Shown here: piece by piece, positions 12,990 to 20,798 of the stretch
Position numbering within the stretch: position 1 is the first letter of the stretch
Layout of the letters: every line of letters starts with the position of its first letter
IMG/VR virus record: IMGVR_UViG_3300032325_000040
Coordinates: 1 to 21,857 of that record
Length of the DNA: 21,857 nucleotides
From: a virus
Reading direction: 5' to 3' (one strand)
The notes under the pieces: model-generated
The model's input: the letters and a program-made list of their open reading frames with translations, nothing else
The model's database searches: none
Told to the model about the DNA's origin: nothing
Translations under genes and position numbers: made by a program

Positions 12990-14453
12990 TTATGGGTGGG
13001 TTGCTTTGTATGCGTCAAATTCGGCTTTGAGTTCTTGGATTGCGGCAGTTAATGTAGCCACTAAAACAGAGGTATCAATTTGTTGGTATTTAGGATTGCC
13101 TTCTGAATCGACAGCATCTTTTATTCCTACAACAGCATCAGGAATAACAGCCTGTAATTCATGGGCAATAAATCCTTGACCATTAGATTTGCTTTCAATC
13201 CAATCATAAGTAACTGGTTTTAATGCCATAACTTTATCTAAAGCACCTACCATAGGTAAAATATTTTCTTTTAAACGATAGTCAGAAGTAGTGTTATATA
13301 AAGTAACGGAGCCGTTAGAAGTAATAGAACCTCTTCCTGTTCCATTTTCAACTATGTTCATGTGATAAAAAGTTCCACCCTCAGACAAAGCATTAGAAAT
13401 AAATCTGTATCCAGAGCCTACTGTTGCGCTTGAACATATACCACTACCACTACTTGTAGAAACAAATAATCTAGCAGTTAATCCCCCTGAACTAACAGGA
13501 TTACTACCAATACCTATTAATCCACTACCATCTGAAATCAATCTTGGATTCCCATCCCCATCAGACAGCACGATGTAGTTGTCTGCTGTGCGAATGTCTA
13601 AGCCGCCTTGGTTGCCATCGTATTTACCAATGATGGTGTTTTTAGTTCCCGTAGTAACCAAGTTTCCTGAGTAATCTCCAACAAAAGTGTTTCTTTCACC
13701 TGTTGTTGAATAACCTGCTCCAGCACCAATAAGCGTACAGTAATTACCTGTTAAAGAGTATCCAGCAACATAACCAAGCAAAGCGTTGCGAGTGCCAGTA
13801 GTATTGCTATACCCCGCCTGATAACCAACAGCAGTGTTGTTGGAGGCGGTGGTGTTGGACTGAAGAGCAGACACGCCAAGAGCAGTGTTATTGCCACCAG
13901 TAGTGTTATAAAACATTGATATTTGACCGACCGATGTATTGTTAGCTCCAGTTGTATTTGTCAACAAAGCACCAGAACCAAAAGCAGAATTTGCATTAGC
14001 CGAAGTCGTGCTCTTTAATGCACTCTCACCAAATGCTGAATTAGAACCACCAGAAGTCATACCCAACATGGCAGAACTTCCAATGGCTGTATTTGATGCC
14101 CCGCTTGTATTCGCCGCCAAAGCACTAGCACCCACCGCAGTGTTGGTAGCCACAGCACCAGCACCTCTGCCGACTGTGAGGCCTTGGATGGTTGTTGCCG
14201 TACCAGCTATAGTTGCATTACCAGTAACAACAAGCGTAGATACATTTCCTGTACCGCTGATGTTCGCACCAGTAACAGTCACATTACCACTGCTGATAGT
14301 GACGTTGGTGAGCGTCACATTACCAAAAGAAGTTACTGTGTTACCTAGCTGTACAGCGGTATTACCGATAGTAACAGGGGTAGCAAAGTTGGTGTCTAGT
14401 TGCGATAACGGGATTGCCGAAGTCGCAGTACCGAAAATATTAGGAACAGCCAT
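12990..14453 (-). CDS. Tail fibre with C-terminal S74 chaperone of endosialidase domain
   Basis: The 487-aa protein has a short N-terminal attachment region, then Asn/Thr/Val beta repeats (27-90), about ten beta-roll repeats (103-277) and a link region. It ends in an intramolecular chaperone (Peptidase_S74). SDYRLKENI (390-398) contains the catalytic Ser390 and Lys395 positions of the self-cleaving Ser-Lys dyad, and GFIAHELQ (427-434) and LVATLTAAIQELK (464-476) are the typical later elements. The chaperone helps the trimer fold and is then released by cleavage just before Ser390. No catalytic depolymerase motif is seen. It is followed closely by two small tail-region genes and a second fibre. 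Confidence 0.9.
   Translation of the reverse strand: MAVPNIFGTATSAIPLSQLDTNFATPVTIGNTAVQLGNTVTSFGNVTLTNVTISSGNVTVTGANISGTGNVSTLVVTGNATIAGTATTIQGLTVGRGAGAVATNTAVGASALAANTSGASNTAIGSSAMLGMTSGGSNSAFGESALKSTTSANANSAFGSGALLTNTTGANNTSVGQISMFYNTTGGNNTALGVSALQSNTTASNNTAVGYQAGYSNTTGTRNALLGYVAGYSLTGNYCTLIGAGAGYSTTGERNTFVGDYSGNLVTTGTKNTIIGKYDGNQGGLDIRTADNYIVLSDGDGNPRLISDGSGLIGIGSNPVSSGGLTARLFVSTSSGSGICSSATVGSGYRFISNALSEGGTFYHMNIVENGTGRGSITSNGSVTLYNTTSDYRLKENILPMVGALDKVMALKPVTYDWIESKSNGQGFIAHELQAVIPDAVVGIKDAVDSEGNPKYQQIDTSVLVATLTAAIQELKAEFDAYKATHP
13623..14147 (-). repeat. Beta-roll coding repeats (about ten) in the fibre
   Basis: Residues 103-277 contain repeats of the form N-(T/S)-A-(V/I/F)-G-x-(S/E)-A-(L/M)-x-x-(N/T)-T-(T/S)-(G/A)-x, for example NTAVGASALAANTSGASN and NTALGVSALQSNTTASNN. 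This resembles the left-handed beta rolls of trimeric adhesins. Later copies change to (A/Y)GYSxTG. The DNA copies are diverged. Confidence 0.85.
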
Positions 14454-14454
14454 G

Positions 14455-16449
14455 TTAGAACCTCACTCTTAATTCATGTTCAAACTCAATCGTATTGACA
14501 GTTAGCGCAGGGTCTGTGCTAGTCATTGTCAACCCCAAATACTTACCATACTGTTGTGCATCTGACTTGTACAAGGCGTACCCTGCACTCGTCAACCACC
14601 CTATTGTCGTAGAAGAATTGTTCACCCACGTGAGTGTCACCCCTGAATTGTTGTACCAAGTCACACTGTTACTCAAGGTATACACAGGGCTAGAACCACT
14701 CTCGCTATCCACAGTCACATTAAACGTACCACCTGTAGTAAGAGTTGCCTCAATACCAAACTTCAACGCCTGTTTGGTACGGATTGGGTCTTTCATAGGA
14801 GATAAAGAAGTCTGTATCTCACTAGAAACGTTTGCAGTTGCATCTCCATACAAGCGGAAAAGTGCAGTGTTTGTCACTCCATACAAGTTTATCAAGCCAC
14901 CAACAGGTGCAGATGACAAATAACGTAATGCACCCTGACTGGTAATAAACCACTTCTTCTCAAAAAACACGCACTGTACAAACCTATCTCCCGTGGTTGT
15001 TGGGAAAGTAGGCAACAAATAGAAGTTAAATGCCGCACACAGGATGTTATTAAGCAAGACTTGACCAGCAGTTACAGGCTTGGTAAAGTCTATATACGGG
15101 AAAATACCATCCAGTTGGTCAGAAATCTTGCTCGTTGTTGAGCCAACTAGGGCATATACCCCGTAGTTATTCATAAACAACACAGAACGAAAGTATGGGA
15201 AGACCGCATATTTCAGCTTGCTACCAACAGAAGCAGACACGTTTGTGTTTGTGAATAAGGTTTCACCTGTGTTTGTAATTCTTACATCTGAAAAGACGTT
15301 GATGCTGTCCTCTCCGTAGATGTAGAGAAAGTTGTTGGCAGACACCATATGTTGGATATTGCCACGCAAGGTAGAGTCAGTAATAGTCTCAGCACCCGCA
15401 GAAATAGAAGTAAAGTCAGTAGGACTTGTCGCAGAGGAAAAGGTTACTGTACGTCCTGTAGATACCCACACACGACCAGAAAAGGTAGCAACACTGGATA
15501 TTTCATCTAGGTTAGGTACACCTATAACAGTCGCATTAGCGTTGCCTGTAGGCGTAGGTGGTGCAGCTATGGTGACAGTAGGAACACTTGTGAAGTTGTT
15601 CCCTACATTCGTCATAATAACTTCTATAACAGAGTTACCAAACACGATAGAAGTAGCGGCTGCGTTTGCTCCACCGCCACCTGTAATTGTTACCGCAGGA
15701 GGAGAGCCAGGGTCATAACCAGAACCACCATTGGTTACTTGTACATATAACGCACCTTTAGTGAAGGTCAACAGTTGAGCAATAGCGTTAGCACCACTTC
15801 CACCACCACCTGTGATAGTCACTGATGGTGCAGCGGTATATCCGCTACCACCTTCTGTAACAGATATAGAAGTTACCGCATTCGCTGTGATTGTTGCTTC
15901 TGCTGTGGCCTGTGTACCGTTTGCTTGGTTAGGCGCAGAGATGGTAACTGCTGGCGCAGATGTATAACCAGTACCTCTGTTAGTCAAACCTATCCTGCCT
16001 ACACCACCAACATTGAGTAAGTTAGTGCCATCCCAAGAAAAGAGTCCTTTATTAGGGTCACCTATATATACTTCTTCGTTTTTCCACTGGGCTGTAGACA
16101 CATTGGCAGAAGAGAAAGTGCCTGTCACAGCTACATTTCCTACAGTGCCTGTATCTATGACTACATATTGCGCTCTACCATCTTCTTGGAAAGCTAGTAA
16201 ATAGTCATCCAATCCAAGATTGGTGTTTGTAAGAGTAGTGACTGTATTACCAAAAGAGATAGCGTTATTGCCGCCATCTTTGACTGTGACTTGAGCAGGA
16301 ACAATCTTGATGTTGCCAAAGCCGATAGGCATGGCGTTTTCTATCCACGAAAATTCCTCGTCATCAATGGCTGTCCTGTTGGACTTAGTGTTTAAGCCCT
16401 TAAAGTTCTTATAGACAGCATAAGATTTCTTTTGCTCTGCTGCTGCCAT
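14455..16449 (-). CDS. Tail nozzle / tail tubular protein B-like (664 aa)
   Basis: The N-terminus (YKNFKGLNTKSNRTAIDDEE then FSWIENAMP) and many beta strands of the type found in beta-propeller tail nozzle proteins (T7 gp12, P22 gp10) are visible. KGLFSWDGTNLL (134-145), ISSVATFSGRVWVSTGRTV (317-335) and TSPTDFTSIS (341-350) suit a propeller with 'place' loops, and NFLYIYGEDSINVFSD follows. An inserted block at about 150-310 holds four GSGYT-type repeats. The gene follows the head-tail adaptor gene and precedes the fibre, the order expected in a podovirus-like tail module. No enzymatic motif is visible. Assignment is by architecture and position. Confidence 0.72.
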   Translation of the reverse strand: MAAAEQKKSYAVYKNFKGLNTKSNRTAIDDEEFSWIENAMPIGFGNIKIVPAQVTVKDGGNNAISFGNTVTTLTNTNLGLDDYLLAFQEDGRAQYVVIDTGTVGNVAVTGTFSSANVSTAQWKNEEVYIGDPNKGLFSWDGTNLLNVGGVGRIGLTNRGTGYTSAPAVTISAPNQANGTQATAEATITANAVTSISVTEGGSGYTAAPSVTITGGGGSGANAIAQLLTFTKGALYVQVTNGGSGYDPGSPPAVTITGGGGANAAATSIVFGNSVIEVIMTNVGNNFTSVPTVTIAAPPTPTGNANATVIGVPNLDEISSVATFSGRVWVSTGRTVTFSSATSPTDFTSISAGAETITDSTLRGNIQHMVSANNFLYIYGEDSINVFSDVRITNTGETLFTNTNVSASVGSKLKYAVFPYFRSVLFMNNYGVYALVGSTTSKISDQLDGIFPYIDFTKPVTAGQVLLNNILCAAFNFYLLPTFPTTTGDRFVQCVFFEKKWFITSQGALRYLSSAPVGGLINLYGVTNTALFRLYGDATANVSSEIQTSLSPMKDPIRTKQALKFGIEATLTTGGTFNVTVDSESGSSPVYTLSNSVTWYNNSGVTLTWVNNSSTTIGWLTSAGYALYKSDAQQYGKYLGLTMTSTDPALTVNTIEFEHELRVRF
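15520..16002 (-). repeat. GxGYTxxPxVTI repeat block inside the nozzle gene
   Basis: Four copies are seen: NRGTGYTSAPAVTISAP (157-173), EGGSGYTAAPSVTITGGGG (199-217), NGGSGYDPGSPPAVTITGGG (240-259) and NVGNNFTSVPTVTIAAPP (281-298), separated by 20-30 residue strands. This repeat is common in environmental phage and bacterial surface proteins. Confidence 0.85.
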
Positions 16450-16451
16450 GA

Positions 16452-17291
16452 TTAGAACGTAGAGTAGGGGTCAGGGATTCTGCGTGTGTACACAGAGTTC
16501 AACACCGCTTGGATTTGCTTCGCATATTCCTGCTTGTAAATCTCAGCTTCTCCATAGCTCTGCTCTTTGTACTTGGCTTTATAAGCCGCATAAAAAGCTA
16601 CAGGCGTAGTGTAGGGGTCTTGTATTTGGTCATTAGCATTAGGCGTGTTCAAGCTCAATGCTGTAGGCAGGATAGTGCTATCTATCTCAACAACATAGGC
16701 TTGGTCAGGAACAGGGCCAACATAGATGGTGTTTTGTCCGTAGACAGAGAAACACACAGGTCTACCTACATAGTTTTGCCAGTAACGCAGTTGAGCATTG
16801 AAGTTTGACCAGGGCAAGTACCGCAGTGGAATACGACTATTACCCCAGTAAACGTTGACGTTCAGAATGTCTAAGGTAGTACCCGTAGAAATAATTCCAA
16901 ATGGAATAACTTCCACAGGGCCAGAATATTGCAAGGTGGCAGTGCCATCTGTGAATGGAGCAGAAGGCGGGAAAGTGTAGCCAGAAGCAGGGTAGGGGGG
17001 TGGTGTAGTGCTGAGAACACCGCTAGTTACTACTTCATAGATGAAGATGTTATTGAATATAAACTGACCAGCAGTAACAGTAGCACCCGCAGTCCACACG
17101 GTTGCGGGTACACCTGTACTAGAAATTGGGGTGGCAGTTATTTGCAAGGTGCGTAAACACCCTGTATCTCTCGCTACTCGCTCACGGGCATCGTTGATGT
17201 AGTCCGTTAGCTCCGAGGTAGACCAGAAGACAGAGTTTGCATCATGCAATAACCGCTGTACTTCCGTAATGTAGGAAGAGAGAGTTGCCAT
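16452..17291 (-). CDS. Head-to-tail adaptor (DUF6682/gp4-like, 279 aa)
   Basis: The N-terminus (SYITEVQRLLHDANSVFWST, 6-25; then LTDYINDARERVARDTGCLR) is the helical signature of phage head-tail adaptor proteins, with WS(x)xEL(x)DYIN(D/E)AR. The middle is beta-rich (IPFGIISTGTTLDILNVNVY; RIPLRYLPWSNFNAQLRYW), and the C-terminal helix (AAYKAKYKEQSYGEAEIYKQ) ends with RRIPDPYSTF. This protein likely seals the portal and joins it to the tail, corresponding in role to T7 gp11 or P22 gp4. AAGG precedes the ATG, and the tail nozzle gene follows at a 2-base gap. Confidence 0.78.
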   Translation of the reverse strand: MATLSSYITEVQRLLHDANSVFWSTSELTDYINDARERVARDTGCLRTLQITATPISSTGVPATVWTAGATVTAGQFIFNNIFIYEVVTSGVLSTTPPPYPASGYTFPPSAPFTDGTATLQYSGPVEVIPFGIISTGTTLDILNVNVYWGNSRIPLRYLPWSNFNAQLRYWQNYVGRPVCFSVYGQNTIYVGPVPDQAYVVEIDSTILPTALSLNTPNANDQIQDPYTTPVAFYAAYKAKYKEQSYGEAEIYKQEYAKQIQAVLNSVYTRRIPDPYSTF

Positions 17292-17303
17292 GTTACCTTC
17301 ATG

Positions 17304-17645
17304 TTAAGCAACCCTCTGATTGACCTTTCCCCCAACGGATTTCTCAATCCGTAAGGGTACTACGCCAACCGCCGAGGGTAACGAGCGGTTCTTTACTGGA
17401 GGCTCTGAAGAAATATGTACTTTCTTCAAAGTTTCCATTGCTTCTTCAAGTTCGCTATGAAGACGTATCATGCCCAACTGGACTAGATACTTCTCTTTGT
17501 CCTCATCTCCGTAACCAATCATGTGTCTAGCAGCAGGTACAGTAAGTTCTACTGTCTTGCCGACAGGAAAATCATAGCCGACATAGTTGTACTCAGCGTA
17601 CAGGTCTTTATCGGTGTTATTGGTTACATAAACGAGTTCTGTCAT
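17304..17645 (-). CDS. Hypothetical structural-region protein (113 aa)
   Basis: The start ATG 17645 overlaps the upstream stop (ATGA). The first half is beta-rich: VYVTNNTDKDLYAEYNYVGY (5-24), then DFPVGKTVELTVPAARHMIGYGDEDK. The pattern DFPxGxTVxxxxxxARHxxGYG is one I associate with small phage proteins encoded between capsid and tail genes. The tail of the protein is Val/Pro/Lys-rich and possibly unstructured. The role is unknown, perhaps a minor capsid or head-completion protein, since it lies between capsid and adaptor genes. Confidence 0.72.
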   Translation of the reverse strand: MTELVYVTNNTDKDLYAEYNYVGYDFPVGKTVELTVPAARHMIGYGDEDKEKYLVQLGMIRLHSELEEAMETLKKVHISSEPPVKNRSLPSAVGVVPLRIEKSVGGKVNQRVA

Positions 17646-18055
17646 AGTGATACAACGTCACCGTATACGTGTATTTCAACCGTGTTGTTTGCAGCAGCCG
17701 CTGTGTTAACGCACAAGAACAAAGAACCAGAGTAGATTGTTGTGGCAGTGTTTGCTGTCAGATTCAAATCTTGGTACTTGGTTGTAGCTGTTACGTTTGA
17801 TAACACAGTTGCATTTGAAACTGCATTTGCAAGCGCACCATCACTACTTGTTAAAATAGTGACGTTTGCAGCAGCAACAGTTCCGTTTGCTTGAGACACG
17901 GTTATACGGCGAACAATGTAGCTTGTACCGATAGTAGGAATAACGGCAACAGCATTACCAGTGCTTCCCAAACCTACGGGAGCAGAGGTAACACCGATAA
18001 CGTAATTGCCAAAGCTATCGGGATAACGAGTTCCTACAGCATTCGAGTTAGCCAT
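17642..18055 (-). CDS. Small beta-rich virion-like protein (137 aa)
   Basis: The product begins MANSNAVGTRYPDSFGNYVI and is dominated by Thr/Val/Ala beta strands (for example IVRRITVSQANGTVAAANVT and TIYSGSLFLCVNTAAAANNT). AAGGGG lies upstream of the ATG. It is probably a capsid decoration or fibre-like minor protein, on the basis of composition and its place two genes downstream of the capsid gene. No named family is recognised. A single Cys is in the final third. Confidence 0.7.
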   Translation of the reverse strand: MANSNAVGTRYPDSFGNYVIGVTSAPVGLGSTGNAVAVIPTIGTSYIVRRITVSQANGTVAAANVTILTSSDGALANAVSNATVLSNVTATTKYQDLNLTANTATTIYSGSLFLCVNTAAAANNTVEIHVYGDVVSL

Positions 18056-18064
18056 GCTATCCCC

Positions 18065-18388
18065 TTATGATGTGTAAGTACTGTTTGCGTTGATACCACC
18101 ATTGATGGTCAATGCAGTAACTGAACCTGCGCCAGCAATAGTAGATTGTGCAAACAAGTTAACGCCATCAGACAAAATCATGCCGCCAGTGTTATTGGCA
18201 AGCAGAGTTGCGATAGATGAACCATTGTTTGCAGTAATAACTACGTTGGCAGCAGGAAACAACAGATATGTACCTGCGGGAATCACAGTTCCTGCGTTAG
18301 CGGCAGTCAGAGTGACGTTAGAGAAATAAGCACCAGCAGTGTTGGTGGTTGCATTCGCAAGAATGATTTTGTTTAGTGCTAAAGCCAT
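18065..18388 (-). CDS. Small beta-rich protein encoded next to the capsid gene (107 aa)
   Basis: The protein begins MALALNKIILANATTNTAGA and consists of Thr/Asn/Ala/Val strands and Gly turns (VIPAGTYLLFPAANVVITAN, about 35-54), with no charged catalytic residues. AAGGAG precedes the start. Its location immediately downstream of the capsid gene and its short beta build suggest a head decoration or cement protein; the sequence itself gives no proof of that. Confidence 0.7.
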   Translation of the reverse strand: MALALNKIILANATTNTAGAYFSNVTLTAANAGTVIPAGTYLLFPAANVVITANNGSSIATLLANNTGGMILSDGVNLFAQSTIAGAGSVTALTINGGINANSTYTS

Positions 18389-18400
18389 GTCTTTTTCTCC

Positions 18401-19402
18401 TTACAGTGAGAGGTAGTTGTAACCCGTCACCTTGGTCATTGACTTAGGCTTGACGTTCACCAATTCGGCAATCATCAAAACTGCGCCAACATAACCAATT
18501 TGCCAGTTAGGAAGTGTGGACTCAAAGCCTGTAAACACAAACGAACCTTGCTCATGGATGTACAGAGACAAGTAGTTGGTGTTCAGGAAGTACACAGTAC
18601 CTTCAGGACAGTAAGGGTCTGGATAGATAGGTACGCCAGCAACCATCAAAGCACGGAAAGCTGCTTGAGGGCCATTGGTTTCACCGTCAAAACCTGCACC
18701 TGGGGTGATAACGTATTGCTCTTGACCAACAAAGTCTTGAGCCAACAGTGTCCAAGTACCAAATCCGCAAACGCCAAATGAAGGCATTTCAGCACCGTTT
18801 TTAACAGTACCAGAGATGTATTGCAGGATGTTTTGACGAGTTGGGTTAACAGAGCCAGCGGCATACTGTGATGATTTCCACCATGTATATGCACTACGGT
18901 CAATGTTTCCGTAAGTACCAGAGTTCGCAACAGCAGCGGGTAAACCGATAAACTGTTGTGTATTCGTGGTGTTGGTGTACAAGGCTGTAGCCATAGCATC
19001 CATCATCACGTTGGTTGCATCGTTCATACGAGCTTCAATCAACGGAATAATAGCGGCATCTTGCTGGACTGCGCCTTCCATACCGAGGAACGGCACGGGA
19101 GAAATCATCAGTTTCAGGTCGAATTCAGCGTTGTAAGCACCTTGCTGAACTGACGGTTGGGCAAAAGAGCCACTGTAGTCAGACCATTGAGCGTTTACAA
19201 ATTGTGCACCTTGAACGGGTACAGTTACAGAAGACACACCGCCAGAAGCAGACTGACTGTTTGCAATCAGAGCCGCCATCAAGGGCGTGGAGTTATAAAG
19301 CTGGACAACCAGCTTGGGGATAAAGGCTCTACGAGTTACATAAGTCAGTTCGTTGAACTGTGCTGACCCTGTAGCTGGTATGATGCCGCCGCCAATAGCC
19401 AT
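18401..19402 (-). CDS. Major capsid protein (HK97-fold candidate, 333 aa)
   Basis: The N-terminal part NELTYVTRRAFIPKLVVQLY (17-36) is followed by TPLMAALIANSQSASGG, an N-arm and first capsid helix typical of this protein class. The middle has DAAIIPLIEARMNDATNVMM, and a WW-type strand region AYTWWKSSQYAAGSVNPTR follows. The C-terminal part contains GVPIYPDPYCPEGTVYFLNT and LYIHEQGSFVFTGFESTLPN, as in capsid proteins annotated in many podovirus-like and siphovirus-like genomes. The length is usual for a capsid protein. TAAGGAGG precedes the ATG at a good distance, one of the strongest ribosome binding sites in the window, fitting high expression. The scaffold candidate is directly upstream. 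Confidence 0.85.
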   Translation of the reverse strand: MAIGGGIIPATGSAQFNELTYVTRRAFIPKLVVQLYNSTPLMAALIANSQSASGGVSSVTVPVQGAQFVNAQWSDYSGSFAQPSVQQGAYNAEFDLKLMISPVPFLGMEGAVQQDAAIIPLIEARMNDATNVMMDAMATALYTNTTNTQQFIGLPAAVANSGTYGNIDRSAYTWWKSSQYAAGSVNPTRQNILQYISGTVKNGAEMPSFGVCGFGTWTLLAQDFVGQEQYVITPGAGFDGETNGPQAAFRALMVAGVPIYPDPYCPEGTVYFLNTNYLSLYIHEQGSFVFTGFESTLPNWQIGYVGAVLMIAELVNVKPKSMTKVTGYNYLSL

Positions 19403-19436
19403 AAGGCCTCCTTACGTGGTTTAAAAAATTACCCTC

Positions 19437-19967
19437 TTACAACCCAATAGGACGTTGCGGTTTACGCAGGTCATTGAGTGCATTCATTGCCTCGTTACGT
19501 GCAGCGGCTACTGGGTTTTTCCAATACTTATTCAAGTCAAATTGCTTGACAGCACTTGGGTTGTATCCAGTTGAAGTAGGCACTGCTGCTTGCTTCATCC
19601 ACTGATGGTACTCGGCTGCTGTTTCGTGGTTAGTGATACCACGCTCCAACATAATTTTTTCTACATCACCGACTTCTGACTCATTAGAAATCAAACCTTT
19701 TTTCATCAAAGATTGTCTGCGCTTTTGGAGTTCTTCAATCGCTTCCTTCTCACGCAACTTTGCTTCTAAAGCTTGCACACGGTCTTCTGAGCGGCTGACC
19801 GCACGGTGTGTGTAATCTTCAATGTCGAGTTCGGGGATTGGAAGGTCAGGCTTTACCCGCTTGGTCATACGCAAAAAATCTTTACGTGTTTCTGGGTTCT
19901 CTGCGAGAGTTTGTGCAAGTGCTGCCAACTCATCACGAGCTTCTAAGGAAAGATTTTCTAGTGACAT
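19437..19967 (-). CDS. Putative scaffolding protein (176 aa)
   Basis: The protein is acidic to basic, highly charged and largely helical. Residues 58-92 (SRSEDRVQALEAKLREKEAI then EELQKRRQSL) look like a coiled coil. A Leu/Glu-rich N-terminus and a C-terminal tail (FDLNKYWKNPVAAARNEAMN, 143-162) with basic end residues match the usual scaffold layout, in which the C-terminus binds the coat. It lies immediately upstream of the capsid gene, where scaffold genes normally sit. GAGGGTAAC precedes the ATG. No protease motif is visible. Confidence 0.7.
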   Translation of the reverse strand: MSLENLSLEARDELAALAQTLAENPETRKDFLRMTKRVKPDLPIPELDIEDYTHRAVSRSEDRVQALEAKLREKEAIEELQKRRQSLMKKGLISNESEVGDVEKIMLERGITNHETAAEYHQWMKQAAVPTSTGYNPSAVKQFDLNKYWKNPVAAARNEAMNALNDLRKPQRPIGL

Positions 19968-19988
19968 AAAGTTACCCTCTTTATACGA

Positions 19989-20171
19989 TTAAATTACACG
20001 CTTACCATCGGCTGGCTTTTGGACAGCCATGCTGTTCTTGTTCAGTTTATTGGGGGCACTCAAGCCACCAAACTGAGAAAAACGTGGGGTGTTGGTGACA
20101 ACGCCATTTTGTTGGTTGTTGTCAGTTGGGCGGCGAGGTGCTGCTGCGCCTCTAGGTTTGAAGAGTTCCAT
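19989..20171 (-). CDS. Small basic protein upstream of the scaffold gene (60 aa)
   Basis: ATG 20171 has AAGGA upstream, whereas a longer in-frame start would run into the preceding gene. The product MELFKPRGAAAPRRPTDNNQ continues with a short hydrophilic, Asn/Pro-rich chain that ends KPADGKRVI. It is basic and probably disordered, with no motif I recognise. Its location between the 152-aa protein and the scaffold gene suggests a head-assembly role. Confidence 0.65.
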   Translation of the reverse strand: MELFKPRGAAAPRRPTDNNQQNGVVTNTPRFSQFGGLSAPNKLNKNSMAVQKPADGKRVI

Positions 20172-20181
20172 TTGATTTTCC

Positions 20182-20640
20182 TTACATTGGGGGAGGAGGA
20201 GACATACCGCCTTGTGGCGACATACCAGGGATAGGTGCTTGAGCCATTGCTCTGCCTTCAGGGGTAGCACCACCCGCCTGTGGCAAGGTTTGCAGTAACT
20301 GAAGAATTTCAGATTGCTGTAATTCGTCAGTCTTGCCTTTTTTCTGACCAATCAAACCCGAAAGCACTCGAATAGCATTGAGAGTTTTCTTACCCTCATC
20401 TGAAATGGAGCCAAAAGCGGGTAGGGATTGCTCAAGCAAGTCGATAGCCATACTTATGTTAATAAGTGCAGCCTCTTTATTTCCCATCTTAGGTTCAGGA
20501 GTAGACATGGGAGATGCCATTGGAGGAGCTTCAGGAAGCTCAGTATCCATTTCTTCTGGCATTTCATTAGGTGTGGGTGCGCCAGCAGCCGCTTGGCTAC
20601 CTCGCATTAACTCCATCAACTTATCTGGTGGAACACTCAT
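20182..20640 (-). CDS. Hypothetical Pro/Met-rich head-region protein (152 aa)
   Basis: I chose ATG 20640, since AAGGAG lies at a good distance upstream and the alternative GTG (20646) overlaps it. The protein starts MSVPPDKLMELMRGSQAAAG. It has a disordered Pro/Glu/Met-rich stretch (22-55), one helical domain (KEAALINISMAIDLLEQSLP, about 56-75; then a helix LNAIRVLSGLIGQKKGK), and a Pro/Gly/Met-rich C-terminus (SPQGGMSPPPP). No catalytic motif was found. It is encoded between portal and scaffold, so a head-assembly or portal-associated function is plausible. A possible promoter and hairpins lie just upstream. Confidence 0.72.
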   Translation of the reverse strand: MSVPPDKLMELMRGSQAAAGAPTPNEMPEEMDTELPEAPPMASPMSTPEPKMGNKEAALINISMAIDLLEQSLPAFGSISDEGKKTLNAIRVLSGLIGQKKGKTDELQQSEILQLLQTLPQAGGATPEGRAMAQAPIPGMSPQGGMSPPPPM

Positions 20641-20657
20641 AATCACTCCTTGCCGTG

Positions 20658-20675
20658 TTTGTAACCACTTACAAA
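20658..20675. repeat. Perfect dyad TTTGTAA-CCAC-TTACAAA
   Basis: Two seven-base arms flank a four-base loop, and the dyad overlaps the proposed -10 region and spacer. It could be an operator for a repressor or, in mRNA, a small hairpin just before the ribosome binding site. Confidence 0.6.
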
Positions 20676-20686
20676 CATCTTGTCAA
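20658..20686 (-). promoter_or_regulatory. Possible sigma70-type promoter upstream of the 152-aa gene
   Basis: Reading the minus strand, a perfect -35 box TTGACA (20686-20681) is followed by 17 bases and then TACAAA (20663-20658, four of six matches to TATAAT). The start of transcription would fall near 20651, almost at the Shine-Dalgarno sequence of the 20640 gene, leaving a leader of about 11 bases. The -35 match and spacing are good, but the short leader lowers confidence. It would separate portal and capsid-module transcription. Confidence 0.35.
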
Positions 20687-20691
20687 TAGGT

Positions 20692-20716
20692 AGAGGGCAT
20701 TTTTTGTCAGCCCTCT
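20692..20716. repeat. Perfect 7-bp inverted repeat AGAGGGC/GCCCTCT
   Basis: Arms at 20692-20698 and 20710-20716 surround an 11-base loop that is T-rich on the plus strand. It follows the 24-aa ORF on the minus strand and precedes the possible promoter. There is no run of T after the stem, so a classical terminator is doubtful. Confidence 0.5.
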
Positions 20717-20723
20717 GTAGACA

Positions 20724-20798
20724 TTACTTACGACCTTTACGGGCTTTGCGTCCCATACGAGCCATTTTTGGAGCCATTTTTGCTTTTCCGTACATCAT
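20724..20798 (-). CDS. Micro-ORF: 24-aa, strongly basic peptide
   Basis: ATG 20798 is preceded by AAGGA at nine bases; a second ATG follows at once. The product is MMYGKAKMAPKMARMGRKAR then KGRK, with eleven Lys/Arg residues. Similar Lys/Arg-rich very short peptides are often found near portal genes of aquatic phages. The good ribosome binding site supports translation; the role is unknown. Confidence 0.5.
   Translation of the reverse strand: MMYGKAKMAPKMARMGRKARKGRK

Noticed and set aside
13623-14147. Periodic DNA repeats considered as a CRISPR array
   Set aside because: The repeats are diverged, continuous in reading frame and encode a regular beta-roll protein; there are no identical repeats with unique spacers.
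13939-14472. 177-aa plus-strand frame opposite the S74 fibre
   Set aside because: Val/Ala/Pro-rich product typical of a frame opposite repetitive Asn/Thr/Gly coding sequence; the minus-strand protein has a recognisable S74 domain.
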